A stretch of DNA of 35,019 nt from an uncultured Planctomycetaceae bacterium. GTDB taxonomy: Bacteria > Planctomycetota > Planctomycetia > Gemmatales > Gemmataceae. The translations under genes and the position numbers were made by a program. Below, in pieces: positions 7,429-16,338 of the stretch. The notes below the pieces were generated by a model that searched no databases, had not been told where the DNA came from, and saw only the letters and a program-made list of their open reading frames with translations. Location of the stretch: NCBI GenBank assembly GCA_937888715.1, contig CALARU010000244.1, positions 1 to 35,019 on the forward strand, read 5' to 3'. Positions within the stretch are counted from its first letter, which is position 1. Every line of letters begins with the position of its first letter.

Positions 7429-9238
7429 TTAAATGGTAGCCAGGGTAATCTTGTGAAAGGGTTTTGTGTGTACCCGAAGCGATTACCCTTTTGTTTTGAA
7501 AAAAGTAAATTTTATCGCAAATAGACAGAGTTGCTTCGCTTCCCTGGAGAAAAATAATAGTTTTTCCTCCAAGTGTTTTTTCGTAAACAGCATTGATGAT
7601 ATCTTGGTTTTGGGTTGGATCAAGATTGTGAGGTTCTTCCAAGATAAGTGTTTTTGCGTCTAGGTAAACAGATCGAGTTATCCCTAGAAGAAATTGAAAA
7701 ACAGAATCAAAAGCGTTGTTATCGGGGTCGTAAAAAAAATTATAACTATCAGGCTGGGTAAGAATATCTGCATGAATATTAGTAATTTTTGCTGCCTCAA
7801 GCATTCTTGGCCAGTCAGGATTTAGTGAGTAATTGCATATGATGTTTTGGAAAGTTTCAGGCATGATTTGGAAGAGTTCTGGTACGAAAGTTATTTCCTT
7901 TGGAATTAAATTGATGTTTAAACTTCTTGCGTTGATGTTGTCAAAGCGTATTTCGCCCATGTCAGGGGTAAGAGCGCAGGATAAGAGGAGGCCCAGTGCT
8001 GTTCGTTGTTCTTTTTGAAGGCCAGCAAAACCGATGCGGCTATTTTTATCGATATGAAGAGTAAGGTCGGTTATTAAAGGGTTATTAAAACGATTTTTAA
8101 TTGAGATTGCATCTAAATGAATTGTTTTGAAAATTGGGAAAGCAAGTGAACCTTCATGTTGTTGAGTAAATCCAGACTTGTCTTCTAGTTTTTTAAATAG
8201 TTCTGTTGTTGCTGGGTAATTCTCGGCCATTATGTTTTTGCAGTAAATCAATAGCTTTGAATAAAAAGCAGTAAAGAAAGCGATCGAACCTGAGATGAAT
8301 AAATCAGGTGTGCTTGTGATTTTAAGGGTGATGAATATTTCGGATAACAGAAGATAAATTCCGAGGCATAGAATGAAGCAAAAATATCCAAGGTGTTGTT
8401 CAAGGTTGATGTAGAGGTTGATTTTTAATCTTGTATTTAGGTGTTTGTTTGATGCAAGGGAAAGTTTTTCAAGCCATATGTGTGAAAGTCCGAAAGCTTT
8501 AGAAAACGACATGACATTGTAAAGTTTAAGAAGCCATGCAGATTCAATAGCAGATGATTGTTTTTGTTCCTGAAGGAAGAGGTTGATATTGTTTGCGAGA
8601 ATTGCCTGAATGGCAAGAATTAGAAAGAATAACCCAGAGAATATGAGGAAAAGGGCGGTATTTGCAAATAGTCCTGCAGTGGTAAAAAGAATTATTGCAA
8701 TAATAGTTGGTTGTATTTTTGAGGTATAAAGCATAAAGAGTTCGCCAGTTTTTTCGATGAGTTTGTCGACATGCAAGATTTTTTCTGTTTGGTTTAGTAG
8801 TGATTGTTGGGATTTTAAAAAATCATTCTGATAGAAAAGTTTTTGTAATATGGATAGTTGTTTTTCTTTACCATAAAAACAAATTGATTGTTCCAACAGG
8901 CGGATTACAAGAAAAGAAAAGCTCAAAGATGGGATGAGTATTGAGATTGCAATTTGTGGGTTTGGACCCCAACCGTGCAGCGAAATCCAGGTCCAAAAGT
9001 AATTGACAAATGCTGATGAAGTTTTAGGTCCTAGGGTTAAAACTGTTTCATTTTCTATTAATGGGAGCGCTTCTGAAAAAAGGAAAAAACAGGTGCACCA
9101 ACAAAGAAATAAGACAAATAAAATTGCTGAGTATTTGAGAAACGATAGAACAAAAGAAACATAACGCAACCAACGGTGCGTGGATTGGTAGTTGATAAGT
9201 TTGAAAAAAAACAGTTCATGATCAATAATTTCGGGCAT
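7415..9238 (-). CDS. ABC exporter-type membrane protein with a degenerate ATP-binding domain
   Basis: This 607-residue protein has the architecture of an ABC exporter half-transporter: a membrane domain (about 28-340) with some six hydrophobic segments, then a nucleotide-binding-like domain (370-607). The NBD framework remains ('MGEIRFDNINARSLN', 'VYLDAKTLILEEPHNLD', 'GTHKTL'), but every catalytic motif is altered. The Walker A region is 'GFAGLQKEQRTA' (403-414), with no GxGK[ST]. The Q-loop reads 'VPEL' (452-455), with Glu for Gln. The LSGGQ signature is replaced by 'DSVFQ' (511-515). Walker B is 'LILEE' (531-535), with Glu for Asp. The switch His is absent in 'IIFLQGSEATL'. ATP hydrolysis is therefore doubtful. 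It follows the ABC-2 permease gene by 43 bases, so the two are probably co-transcribed and might act together. The ligand is unknown. Confidence 0.8.
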   Translation of the reverse strand: MPEIIDHELFFFKLINYQSTHRWLRYVSFVLSFLKYSAILFVLFLCWCTCFFLFSEALPLIENETVLTLGPKTSSAFVNYFWTWISLHGWGPNPQIAISILIPSLSFSFLVIRLLEQSICFYGKEKQLSILQKLFYQNDFLKSQQSLLNQTEKILHVDKLIEKTGELFMLYTSKIQPTIIAIILFTTAGLFANTALFLIFSGLFFLILAIQAILANNINLFLQEQKQSSAIESAWLLKLYNVMSFSKAFGLSHIWLEKLSLASNKHLNTRLKINLYINLEQHLGYFCFILCLGIYLLLSEIFITLKITSTPDLFISGSIAFFTAFYSKLLIYCKNIMAENYPATTELFKKLEDKSGFTQQHEGSLAFPIFKTIHLDAISIKNRFNNPLITDLTLHIDKNSRIGFAGLQKEQRTALGLLLSCALTPDMGEIRFDNINARSLNINLIPKEITFVPELFQIMPETFQNIICNYSLNPDWPRMLEAAKITNIHADILTQPDSYNFFYDPDNNAFDSVFQFLLGITRSVYLDAKTLILEEPHNLDPTQNQDIINAVYEKTLGGKTIIFLQGSEATLSICDKIYFFQNKRVIASGTHKTLSQDYPGYHLINIL

Positions 9239-9281
9239 ATCCCACCCGTGTAAGTGCCAAATCCATGGCGAAAAAAACTAG

Positions 9282-10514
9282 CTAAGCCAGATCTCGATCT
9301 TCAAACAAAATCAGGCCTACTATAAGTGCAACTGCGGTATAAATTAATCCGTAGAAACTGACCGATAAAACATAAATAGCAAATGGTATGAAATCTGGAG
9401 GCGTATCGCCAACGATGGCTGGCCCAACCCGGAAAAACTCCAAGCCTGGCAGGAATAAATCGAAAACTCCCGCCATAAACCCAAGAAGTCGCGAGACTGG
9501 AGAATCAGGGTCTGTTGCTTTAGCCTTTTCGCCAATTGCAACCAGTACAGGGGTAAGGTGTGCAAGGAAATAGATTACGAGAACCGTGCTCAGATTTACA
9601 ACCATGGGCAAGCGAGTTGCAAGCGAGACAGAAATTGAAACCAAAACGCTGACTTGGCAAAAGCTAAGAATTAAGCCTGGAAATGTTTCTAGTGTGTGTT
9701 GTGCCCAGAAGGCAAGCCCATTGATAAGATCTTTGGTTTCGGATGGTAGAGTTGAATTGGATAAAAAGAGTTTGATCCATTCAGGGTTGGATACAGGATC
9801 CATTCTGTCGAGCCAATGTTTGTAAAGAAGGATGGACTGAAATATGACAAACAAAATCGACGACATGAGGAAAGCGGAAAGAAGGATACCAACAAATTTA
9901 CCGAGAAGAAATTGCCTGCGTGAAATCGGTTTACTCATGAGGGTGACTGCGGTACGGCCTTCGATTTCTTCACTTACGGAAATACTGGCTGCCAAAGTTC
10001 CGAACACCACTGCTGCAAGCATGATAGTGTCGTAGCCTAGCTCTTTAACCATAATTAGATCTTCACCGAAGGTGAAGTAAGGAATAAAAGGGGAAACAAG
10101 CAGAGCAAAAAGGGCTAGGCTGGAAAGAAGCCAAAACATAGGTTGCCTAATGCCTTCACGAAAAGCGGCTTGAGCCACAGCGCCACCTTTAGGCCAGATT
10201 TTGAGTAGTACGAAAAAAGTAAGAACAAAGGTGTCAAGTATTAACTGTGTTTGAAAGATACCCCCATAAACTCTGCCAGCAGTTTCAATGCTATTGGTTT
10301 CTTGAAGGAAGGTATGGAAGATGGGAGGAAAAATTCCTCCGAGAATAAACATGGTTACCAAAGTGGTTAACAAAGCTGAAGATTTGGGTTTATCCGAGGA
10401 GCTATTTTCTGAAAAGAAAAGAGTAACCATCCAAGGTATTGCGACCAAAAATTGCGCCCAGACAAAACCGGATTCTATCATCCATTGTTGAAACGATAAG
10501 TTCATTAGATGCAA
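9282..10514 (-). CDS. ABC-2 type transporter permease
   Basis: The 410-residue protein has about eight to ten hydrophobic membrane segments and the hallmark cytoplasmic block 'SVSEEIEGRTAVTLMSKPIS' followed by RRQFLLGKFVG. That block is typical of ABC-2 permeases of the NosY/multi-copper maturation type ('E.ExGT...L.SKP..R..F...K'). No functional ATPase gene is next to it. The only ABC-like neighbour is the degenerate exporter downstream. An ATPase encoded elsewhere, possibly the one at 18494, may drive it. The first ATG (10512-10514) is used. A second in-frame ATG three codons later (10503-10505) is equally plausible. It lies 21 bases after acyP in the minus-strand run. The transported substrate cannot be inferred. 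Confidence 0.83.
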   Translation of the reverse strand: MHLMNLSFQQWMIESGFVWAQFLVAIPWMVTLFFSENSSSDKPKSSALLTTLVTMFILGGIFPPIFHTFLQETNSIETAGRVYGGIFQTQLILDTFVLTFFVLLKIWPKGGAVAQAAFREGIRQPMFWLLSSLALFALLVSPFIPYFTFGEDLIMVKELGYDTIMLAAVVFGTLAASISVSEEIEGRTAVTLMSKPISRRQFLLGKFVGILLSAFLMSSILFVIFQSILLYKHWLDRMDPVSNPEWIKLFLSNSTLPSETKDLINGLAFWAQHTLETFPGLILSFCQVSVLVSISVSLATRLPMVVNLSTVLVIYFLAHLTPVLVAIGEKAKATDPDSPVSRLLGFMAGVFDLFLPGLEFFRVGPAIVGDTPPDFIPFAIYVLSVSFYGLIYTAVALIVGLILFEDRDLA

Positions 10515-10535
10515 AGCCTCAGGTAAAACAGCACT

Positions 10536-10817
10536 TCAATATTCTATTTTATAGTCTACATAACCAAGAGAAGAAATAACATTAACTTGTAATTGTGTGA
10601 TGTTATTATGAAATCTATTTTGCACCATTTTAAGGAAGGAGTCAACCTTTTCCCGGTCTCCTTCCGCAATGAGTTCCACGGTGCCATTTTCAAGGTTTTT
10701 AACCCTGCCTTTGAGTTCGAAATGCTGAGCGATTTGGAGCACAGATTGTCGGAATCCCACACCTTGGACCAATCCTGAAAAAGTAGCATTTATGGTGTAT
10801 AAGTTGTTTATTTGCAT
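10536..10817 (-). CDS. acyP: Acylphosphatase
   Basis: The 93-residue protein matches the usual acylphosphatase size. It has the phosphate-binding loop 'GLVQGVGFR' with catalytic R23, and the second motif 'GRVKNLENGTVEL' with catalytic N41. Acylphosphatase hydrolyses carboxyl-phosphate bonds of small acyl phosphates in the cytosol. The second active frame seen here (10556-10789) is a shadow without family motifs. The gene sits 4 bases after nadK and 21 bases before the ABC-2 permease, so it is almost certainly part of the same transcript. Confidence 0.93.
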   Translation of the reverse strand: MQINNLYTINATFSGLVQGVGFRQSVLQIAQHFELKGRVKNLENGTVELIAEGDREKVDSFLKMVQNRFHNNITQLQVNVISSLGYVDYKIEY

Positions 10818-10821
10818 AAGG

Positions 10822-11664
10822 TTAGGTGGATTGGTTGCGGTAATTTGGATGAACGCCCCAGTTCAATTTTTCACGAAGAGTGCGATAAAAATTCTTATTA
10901 GGCACTTTGGCTAATTGAAATTTGACCGGAGCCTTTTTAAAGGTAATTTTAGAGCCTTTTACCAGAGGGATTTTTTCCTGCCCATCGATAACGAGGCTGG
11001 TCCCCTTAGTAACTCGGTTCATCACCAAATTGTAAACCTTTGAAGCAGAATCGACAACGCAGCGGCTTGTAAGCACATGAGGGCAAATGGGATTGATGAC
11101 AAACGCTTCGATTTCTTGATTTAAAATAGGGCCACCCGCTGAAAGATTATAGGCGGTTGATCCGATTGGCGTACTCATGATCAATCCATCAGCCATGTAA
11201 GTGCAAACGGGTTCTTCATCAGCAATCAAATCGATTTCGATCATATGAAAAGGTGCACCAGAATGAATGGAAATTTCATTAAGGCCAAGAAAAGGTCCGG
11301 GCTTATCTTTGGTATCGGTAAAGCATTCAAACATCAAATGATTTGTAATTCTGAAATTACCATTAGCAATCTCAGGAATGCATTCTTCAAGTTCTGCAGT
11401 ATTAAGATCAGCAAGAAAGCCCAAGCGCCCAAGGTTGATGCCTAGTACGGGTATCTGATTGTAGCCCATTTGCCTAGCTGCACGAAGGATGGCACCATCG
11501 CCGCCCAAAACAAAAGTAAAATCAGCTTTATATTTGGATAGGTCTTCTTTTTGATCAAGATCAACGAGCACAACTTCAAAGTGCTTTTTAAGCAAAGGAA
11601 GAAGTTTTTCGGACTGGGTAGTTACCCCAGGTCGTTGGGCATTTCCGAGGATGAAAATTTTCAT
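10822..11664 (-). CDS. nadK: NAD kinase
   Basis: The 280-residue protein phosphorylates NAD to NADP in the cytosol. The signature 'GGDGAIL' is at 54-60, followed by 'GINLGRLGFLADL' and the substrate-binding 'TPIGSTAYNLSAGGP', all diagnostic of the family. The open frame extends upstream to 11733 inside dxs, but the conserved fold begins at 'MKIFILGN', so the ATG at 11662-11664 is chosen. That gives a 20-base gap after dxs. NADPH is used by the MEP pathway enzyme following DXS, a plausible reason for the pairing, though that is inference. Confidence 0.93.
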   Translation of the reverse strand: MKIFILGNAQRPGVTTQSEKLLPLLKKHFEVVLVDLDQKEDLSKYKADFTFVLGGDGAILRAARQMGYNQIPVLGINLGRLGFLADLNTAELEECIPEIANGNFRITNHLMFECFTDTKDKPGPFLGLNEISIHSGAPFHMIEIDLIADEEPVCTYMADGLIMSTPIGSTAYNLSAGGPILNQEIEAFVINPICPHVLTSRCVVDSASKVYNLVMNRVTKGTSLVIDGQEKIPLVKGSKITFKKAPVKFQLAKVPNKNFYRTLREKLNWGVHPNYRNQST

Positions 11665-11684
11665 CAGGGGCACCGGTCCATGAG

Positions 11685-13598
11685 TTATTTGCCTAGGATT
11701 TGTCTGGAGGCGCCAACATCCTTTGCAAACCACTGCTTAGCAGCGTTGGCAATCCCGATGGCATCAAGTCCCAAGTCGTGGAGGAGTTCACCTCGTTCGC
11801 CGTGTTCAACGAAATGATCTGGCAGTCCAAGTCGGATTAACTTACGGGTTTCAATGCCAGCAGAGTTGGCAGCTTCAAGGATAGCGCTGCCAAATCCTCC
11901 TTCCAAGGATCCTTCTTCGACGGAGATGACAAGGTTAGATTCTTCCATAGCTTTAAACAAAGTGTTTTTATCTAATGGTTTTAAGAATCGGGCATTAATG
12001 ACGCCAACATGCATGCCTTCTTCGCGTAAAATTTCAGCAGCTTTGCAGCACTCGACAAGGAGTGTTCCATATGCAACAAGAATGATATCTTCGCCCCAAT
12101 CAATAACCTCAGCTTGTCCAATTTCAAGAGGTACAAAATCGCGTTTGATGCGTTCGAGGTTGGCTTTTGGGTAACGAATTACGGTGGGCCCATTATGAGC
12201 TAACGAAAGGCGAATCATCGGTTCAACATCAAGTTCATCACCAGGTGCCATCACTGTCATATTGGGAAAAACGCGCATGTAGGTGTTATCGAAAGCGCCA
12301 TGATGTGTGGGGCCATCAGGGCCCGTGATCCCCGAACGATCTAGGCAAAAGAGTACAGGTAGATTTTGTAAAGATACTTCTTGGAAAACCTGATCAAAAG
12401 ATCGTTGCAAGAAAGTTGAATAGATATCAACAATAGGTCGATTACCTGTTTTCGCAAGGCCCGCAGCAAAAGCAACGGCATGGGATTCACATATGCCCAC
12501 ATCAAAGAAGCGCTCGGGAAATACTTCACGAATCTTCTCAAGTTTATTCCCTTGGCACATGGCGGCAGTGATGACGGAAACCTTCTTGTTTTCCTGCATG
12601 ATTTTAAAAATGCTTGAGCTAACAGCATCGGTGTAACCTTTGCTGCCCCCGCGTTTCATGGAAATAAGGGTTCGTTCAGGTCCTACTTTTTCAAAAACAG
12701 GGGGAGTATGAAATGTAACCGGATCTTCGCTAGCCTGAGGTACTCCGCATCCTTTTTGAGTGAGCACATGCAATAGAATCGGGCCTTTTTGTTCTTTGAT
12801 GTCTGCAAACCATTTAAGCATTCCGGGTAAGTCGTGGCCATCAATAGGGCCAAAGTAGCGGAAGCCAAATTCTTCAAATAGCCTTCCACCCATCAATGAT
12901 GCTTTAAGTCCGTCTTTAAGCTGCTCAAGGGCTTGTTTGGCTACACCGCCAAAAGGAATCTTTTCGAGAAGATCTTTTAGCTGTCGTTTTGAATCTTGGT
13001 ATAGCGATGTCAACCTCGCTTGATCAAGGCATTTGGCAAGCGACCCGACCCTTGGGCAGATCGACATTTCATTATCATTAAGGATAACGAGGAAATTTTT
13101 GTTGAGCCCGCCTGCGTTGTTAAGTGCCTCAAAAACGATCCCCGAGGGTAAAGCGCCATCACCTATTACTGCGATGCTGTGCCTGTCGGTGTTGCCGTTT
13201 AGGTCATCACCAACTTTTAATCCAAGAGCGGTGGAAAGACTGCAACCAGCATGTCCCGTCATAAAAAGATCGAAATTGCTTTCGGCGGGATTGGGGTATC
13301 CCATGAGTCCACCCTTGGTGCGGATGGTGTCGAAATTGCGATAGCGCCCGGTAATTAATTTATGGGGATAAATTTGATGCCCGGTATCCCAGATGATGCG
13401 ATCTTTGGAGAAATCGTAACTTAAGTGAAGTGCAACGCATAACTCGACCACGCCCAGATTACTAGCGAAATGGGCAGGCCTTAAACTTAATACTCGGACT
13501 AATTCGTCCCTCATTTCCTGACACAGGATTTCAAGTTCCTGATGGTCAAGAAGTTTAAGATCTTCGGGGCCTTCAATTTTCGGAAGAATTCTATGCAT
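11685..13598 (-). CDS. dxs: 1-deoxy-D-xylulose-5-phosphate synthase
   Basis: The 637-residue protein is full length for DXS, which joins pyruvate and glyceraldehyde 3-phosphate with thiamine diphosphate, the entry step of the MEP isoprenoid pathway. Visible marks include 'KDRIIWDTGHQIYPHKLITG' in the N-domain, the ThDP/Mg motif 'GDGALPSGIVFEALNNAG' followed by 'NDNEMSI', the pyrimidine-domain 'FDVGICESHAVAFAAGLAKT' and the 'DRSGITGPDGPTHHGAFD' block. The C-terminal transketolase domain includes 'VSVEEGSLEGGFGSAILE'. It starts at ATG 13596-13598, 62 bases after the polyprenyl synthase gene. The pairing with ispA and xseB is a familiar bacterial gene order. Confidence 0.96.
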   Translation of the reverse strand: MHRILPKIEGPEDLKLLDHQELEILCQEMRDELVRVLSLRPAHFASNLGVVELCVALHLSYDFSKDRIIWDTGHQIYPHKLITGRYRNFDTIRTKGGLMGYPNPAESNFDLFMTGHAGCSLSTALGLKVGDDLNGNTDRHSIAVIGDGALPSGIVFEALNNAGGLNKNFLVILNDNEMSICPRVGSLAKCLDQARLTSLYQDSKRQLKDLLEKIPFGGVAKQALEQLKDGLKASLMGGRLFEEFGFRYFGPIDGHDLPGMLKWFADIKEQKGPILLHVLTQKGCGVPQASEDPVTFHTPPVFEKVGPERTLISMKRGGSKGYTDAVSSSIFKIMQENKKVSVITAAMCQGNKLEKIREVFPERFFDVGICESHAVAFAAGLAKTGNRPIVDIYSTFLQRSFDQVFQEVSLQNLPVLFCLDRSGITGPDGPTHHGAFDNTYMRVFPNMTVMAPGDELDVEPMIRLSLAHNGPTVIRYPKANLERIKRDFVPLEIGQAEVIDWGEDIILVAYGTLLVECCKAAEILREEGMHVGVINARFLKPLDKNTLFKAMEESNLVISVEEGSLEGGFGSAILEAANSAGIETRKLIRLGLPDHFVEHGERGELLHDLGLDAIGIANAAKQWFAKDVGASRQILGK

Positions 13599-13660
13599 TG
13601 CAACTATCCTTTGTGCATCCTAAAACCCGGCGTCGATTGCCAGATGTCTTTTCATTATAC

Positions 13661-14593
13661 CTAATGATCTCGAGAAACAAGGTAATCCGCCAAATCCATG
13701 AGGGGCGCAGCATTGGGTCCAAGTTGGCTTGCCAGATGCTGAGCGTTTTTACAAAGTTCACCAGCTAAAAGTTTACTCTGCTCAATCCCCAATAAACCCG
13801 GATAGGTTAGTTTACCCTTTTGCGCGTCTTTTCCAACTCGTTTTCCTGCAGATTCGCATTTTCCTAGAACATCGAGAAGATCGTCGGTAACTTGAAAGGC
13901 AAGCCCTATGTTTTGACCGTAATTATCAAGTATCTGCAACAAATCTTCTGGGGGTTTTCGGTTTTGGCTGGCAAATGAGACAATGGCTCCTAATTTTAGA
14001 CTCGAACGAATCAAGGCTCCTGTTTTTCGATCATGCAAATTCTTTAAGTGCTTTACTGTAGGCTCTTTAGGGTGATCTTCGCCCCGTACACCCGGTTTTC
14101 CTTCCCATGCCAAATCTTCTACTTGGCCCCCTACCATTCCGCTGGCCCCTGCCCCTTTTGCTAATTCCAAACAGCATTCAGCACCAGCAAGGGCCGGGTA
14201 GCTCTTTGCAAGCACTTCGAAGGCTTTTGTCAGAAGCGCATCGCCTGCAAGAATTGCGAGGGCTTCCCCATAAACTTTATGGCAAGTCGGTCTGCCCCGC
14301 CTAAGGTCATCATCATCCATAGCAGGCAGATCATCATGAATCAAAGAATAAGCATGAATAAATTCAACAGCGCAAGCAGCAGGCCAAGGGTTTGTGTTTT
14401 CAAAACCAAAGGCGTTTGATGCCAGTAAAACAAGAATAGGCCTTAGTCTTTTGCCTGGGGCTAGTACGCTATAACGCATGGCTTCTAGTAGACGAACGGG
14501 CATACCATCTTGCGGTTGAAGGCAAGTACTTAGATGAGTATCAACTTTGGATGCAAGGTTTTTCCAAATACTAAGGAAATTATCCTGATCCAT
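13661..14593 (-). CDS. ispA: Farnesyl/geranylgeranyl diphosphate synthase (polyprenyl synthetase)
   Basis: The 310-residue protein belongs to the trans-isoprenyl diphosphate synthases. The first Asp-rich motif is 'DDLPAMDDDDLRRGR' (87-101) and the second is 'DDLLD' (237-241). 'GKRLRP' (47-52) and 'GMVGGQVEDL' are also typical. The two residues before the first motif, 'IH', fit short-chain synthases of IspA type. Product length (C15 or C20) cannot be fixed from sequence alone. The open frame extends to 14872, but those 93 extra residues lack any family similarity and would overlap xseB, so the ATG at 14591-14593 is chosen. The 166 bases between xseB and this start contain no other gene I can recognise. 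Confidence 0.92.
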   Translation of the reverse strand: MDQDNFLSIWKNLASKVDTHLSTCLQPQDGMPVRLLEAMRYSVLAPGKRLRPILVLLASNAFGFENTNPWPAACAVEFIHAYSLIHDDLPAMDDDDLRRGRPTCHKVYGEALAILAGDALLTKAFEVLAKSYPALAGAECCLELAKGAGASGMVGGQVEDLAWEGKPGVRGEDHPKEPTVKHLKNLHDRKTGALIRSSLKLGAIVSFASQNRKPPEDLLQILDNYGQNIGLAFQVTDDLLDVLGKCESAGKRVGKDAQKGKLTYPGLLGIEQSKLLAGELCKNAQHLASQLGPNAAPLMDLADYLVSRDH

Positions 14594-14759
14594 GGATATC
14601 TTTTGCAGCACTCTTGTTTCCTTAAATACCAAGGGCAAACACCAAGGTCTTATATTAGCACTAATTTGCAGGATACTTCCACTAGGTATACCGAACCTTT
14701 GCGAGCTTCGCCTAAGCAATTGTGAAATAATAGCGATCAGGCAAGCTTTGTCGATCAAG

Positions 14760-15062
14760 TTAACTGGGAAGATTGTCTTTTTCCACAGAAAACAATCCTT
14801 GTTGCTCTTTTCCTTCAGTGGATTCGTGGTTGAATTTTTGCAAAAGGGGTTGCCCTGAAGCATCAACTCCACTTAAAAGCTGGATTTTCTGTTCAGCTTC
14901 TTTGAGGCTAAGTTGACAACTTTGAATTAGGCGAATGCCTTTTTCGTAAAGTTTAAGGTGGTCATCAAGATCGATCTGGCTGTTTTCGAGTTCTCTGACA
15001 ATTTCTTCAAGATCTTTGAGTGAGGTTTCGAATTTTTGGGCTGTATTTTTTTTGATTGCCAT
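14760..15062 (-). CDS. xseB: Exodeoxyribonuclease VII small subunit
   Basis: This 100-residue protein carries the XseB core 'FETSLKDLEEIVRELENSQI' followed by DLDDHLKLYEKGIRLIQSC, a two-helix coiled-coil hairpin. XseB binds several copies per XseA subunit in exonuclease VII, which degrades single-stranded DNA. The C-terminal 35 residues are polar and nonconserved. It starts at ATG 15060-15062, 25 bases downstream of xseA, and the two are certainly in one transcript. Confidence 0.93.
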   Translation of the reverse strand: MAIKKNTAQKFETSLKDLEEIVRELENSQIDLDDHLKLYEKGIRLIQSCQLSLKEAEQKIQLLSGVDASGQPLLQKFNHESTEGKEQQGLFSVEKDNLPS

Positions 15063-15087
15063 GGTGCTTTAACTCTCCAAATGGTGA

Positions 15088-16338
15088 TTAGTTTTCAATG
15101 GTTTTAACTTCGCTAATAACAGTTCCATTCTGTAGCCTGGTACAAAGCAAGTCGCCTAGGGCTAAAGATTCTGCAGAAGCAATGACTGTTGCTTTATCAG
15201 ATTCAAATTGTTTTGCTTTCATGGTTATGCTGTAGCCCCGGGTAAGGATATTAAGCGGGCTAAGTGCTTGCAGCTTTTCAATGAAAAATGCAATTTTCTC
15301 TGTTTTTTGGCGCATAAAGGTGCTTGAAGTGCGATTGAACTTTTCGATCGTGTCGTCAAAGCGTTGCGATTTTTGATTCAAATAATCCAATGGTTTTTGC
15401 AAACATCTTCGTGTTGAAAGCAATTTTAAATGCTGGTGAAACTTCTGGATTTTTTGATCTATAGATTGATGCATGTATTCTGCTGAAGCTTCTAGATGAT
15501 CAGCAATTTCGTGTTGGTTAGGTGATATTCTTGTTGCAGCTTCAGTGGGGGTGACTGCCCTTAAATCTGCAATAAGATCTGCGAGTGTAAAATCATCTTC
15601 GTGGCCCACTGCACTAACGGTTGGGATTAAGGATTCGAAAAGTGCATCTGCAACAATTTCGGCATTAAAGGCATACAAATCTTCAGAACTACCCCCTCCC
15701 CTGCCAACCACCATTACATCTATTTTGAAATCTTCAATCAGGCTGGAGCGATTAAGTAGTTTTATTGCATTGGCTATTTCAGACGGTGCAGCGTCGCCTT
15801 GAACTCTTGCAGGAGAAATCCAGATTTCTGCCATCGGCCATCGTTTTCCAAGCACTTCAAGCATGTCGCGTACAGCTGAACCCGTTGCGCTTGTGACTAA
15901 TCCGATCCTATTCGGAAAAGGAGGGATCGCCCTTTTTCTTTCCTGATTGAAGTACCCTTTGGTTTTCAGTTTTTCTTTAAGTTGCCTTAATAGAAGTTCT
16001 TGCTCGCCAACTCCCATAAGTTTTACATCTTCGCCTATGACTTGAAACTCACCACGCGCAGCGTAGAGACTGGGCTTACCCCGAAGAATGATTTTTTTTC
16101 CTTCTTGCAGATTACGGCCATGCCTTAGTGCATGTCCTTTGAATATTACAGCCCTTACGCTGCTTTGTTCGTCTTTAAGCGAAAAATAGACATGCCCAGA
16201 TGCTGGTTTAGAGAGATTTGATATTTCTCCAGCTATCCAAAGGGGTGGGAATTGCCCTTCGAGCAAGTCTTTTGCCAAGGTGTTTAGCTGACTTACGGAA
16301 ATATAAAAGTTGTCTTCTTTGGGGGCATCAATCGGCAT
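15088..16338 (-). CDS. xseA: Exodeoxyribonuclease VII large subunit
   Basis: The 416-residue protein has the OB-fold DNA-binding domain at 12-110 ('FPPLWIAGEISNLSKPASGH' onward, including VYFSLKDE). The catalytic domain shows 'RIGLVTSATGSAVRDMLEVL', 'VVGRGGGSSEDLYAFN' and 'VSAVGHEDDFTLADLIADLR'. The C-terminal helices (280-370) are the XseB-binding coiled-coil. Exonuclease VII acts on single-stranded DNA in repair and recombination. Its ATG shares its last base with the first base of the ald TAA stop (a TAATG overlap), which indicates translational coupling with ald. Confidence 0.95.
   Translation of the reverse strand: MPIDAPKEDNFYISVSQLNTLAKDLLEGQFPPLWIAGEISNLSKPASGHVYFSLKDEQSSVRAVIFKGHALRHGRNLQEGKKIILRGKPSLYAARGEFQVIGEDVKLMGVGEQELLLRQLKEKLKTKGYFNQERKRAIPPFPNRIGLVTSATGSAVRDMLEVLGKRWPMAEIWISPARVQGDAAPSEIANAIKLLNRSSLIEDFKIDVMVVGRGGGSSEDLYAFNAEIVADALFESLIPTVSAVGHEDDFTLADLIADLRAVTPTEAATRISPNQHEIADHLEASAEYMHQSIDQKIQKFHQHLKLLSTRRCLQKPLDYLNQKSQRFDDTIEKFNRTSSTFMRQKTEKIAFFIEKLQALSPLNILTRGYSITMKAKQFESDKATVIASAESLALGDLLCTRLQNGTVISEVKTIEN

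Noticed and set aside
14594..14872. N-terminal extension of the polyprenyl synthase frame
   Set aside because: The extra 93 codons have no similarity to the family and overlap xseB. The ATG at 14593 fits the usual length.
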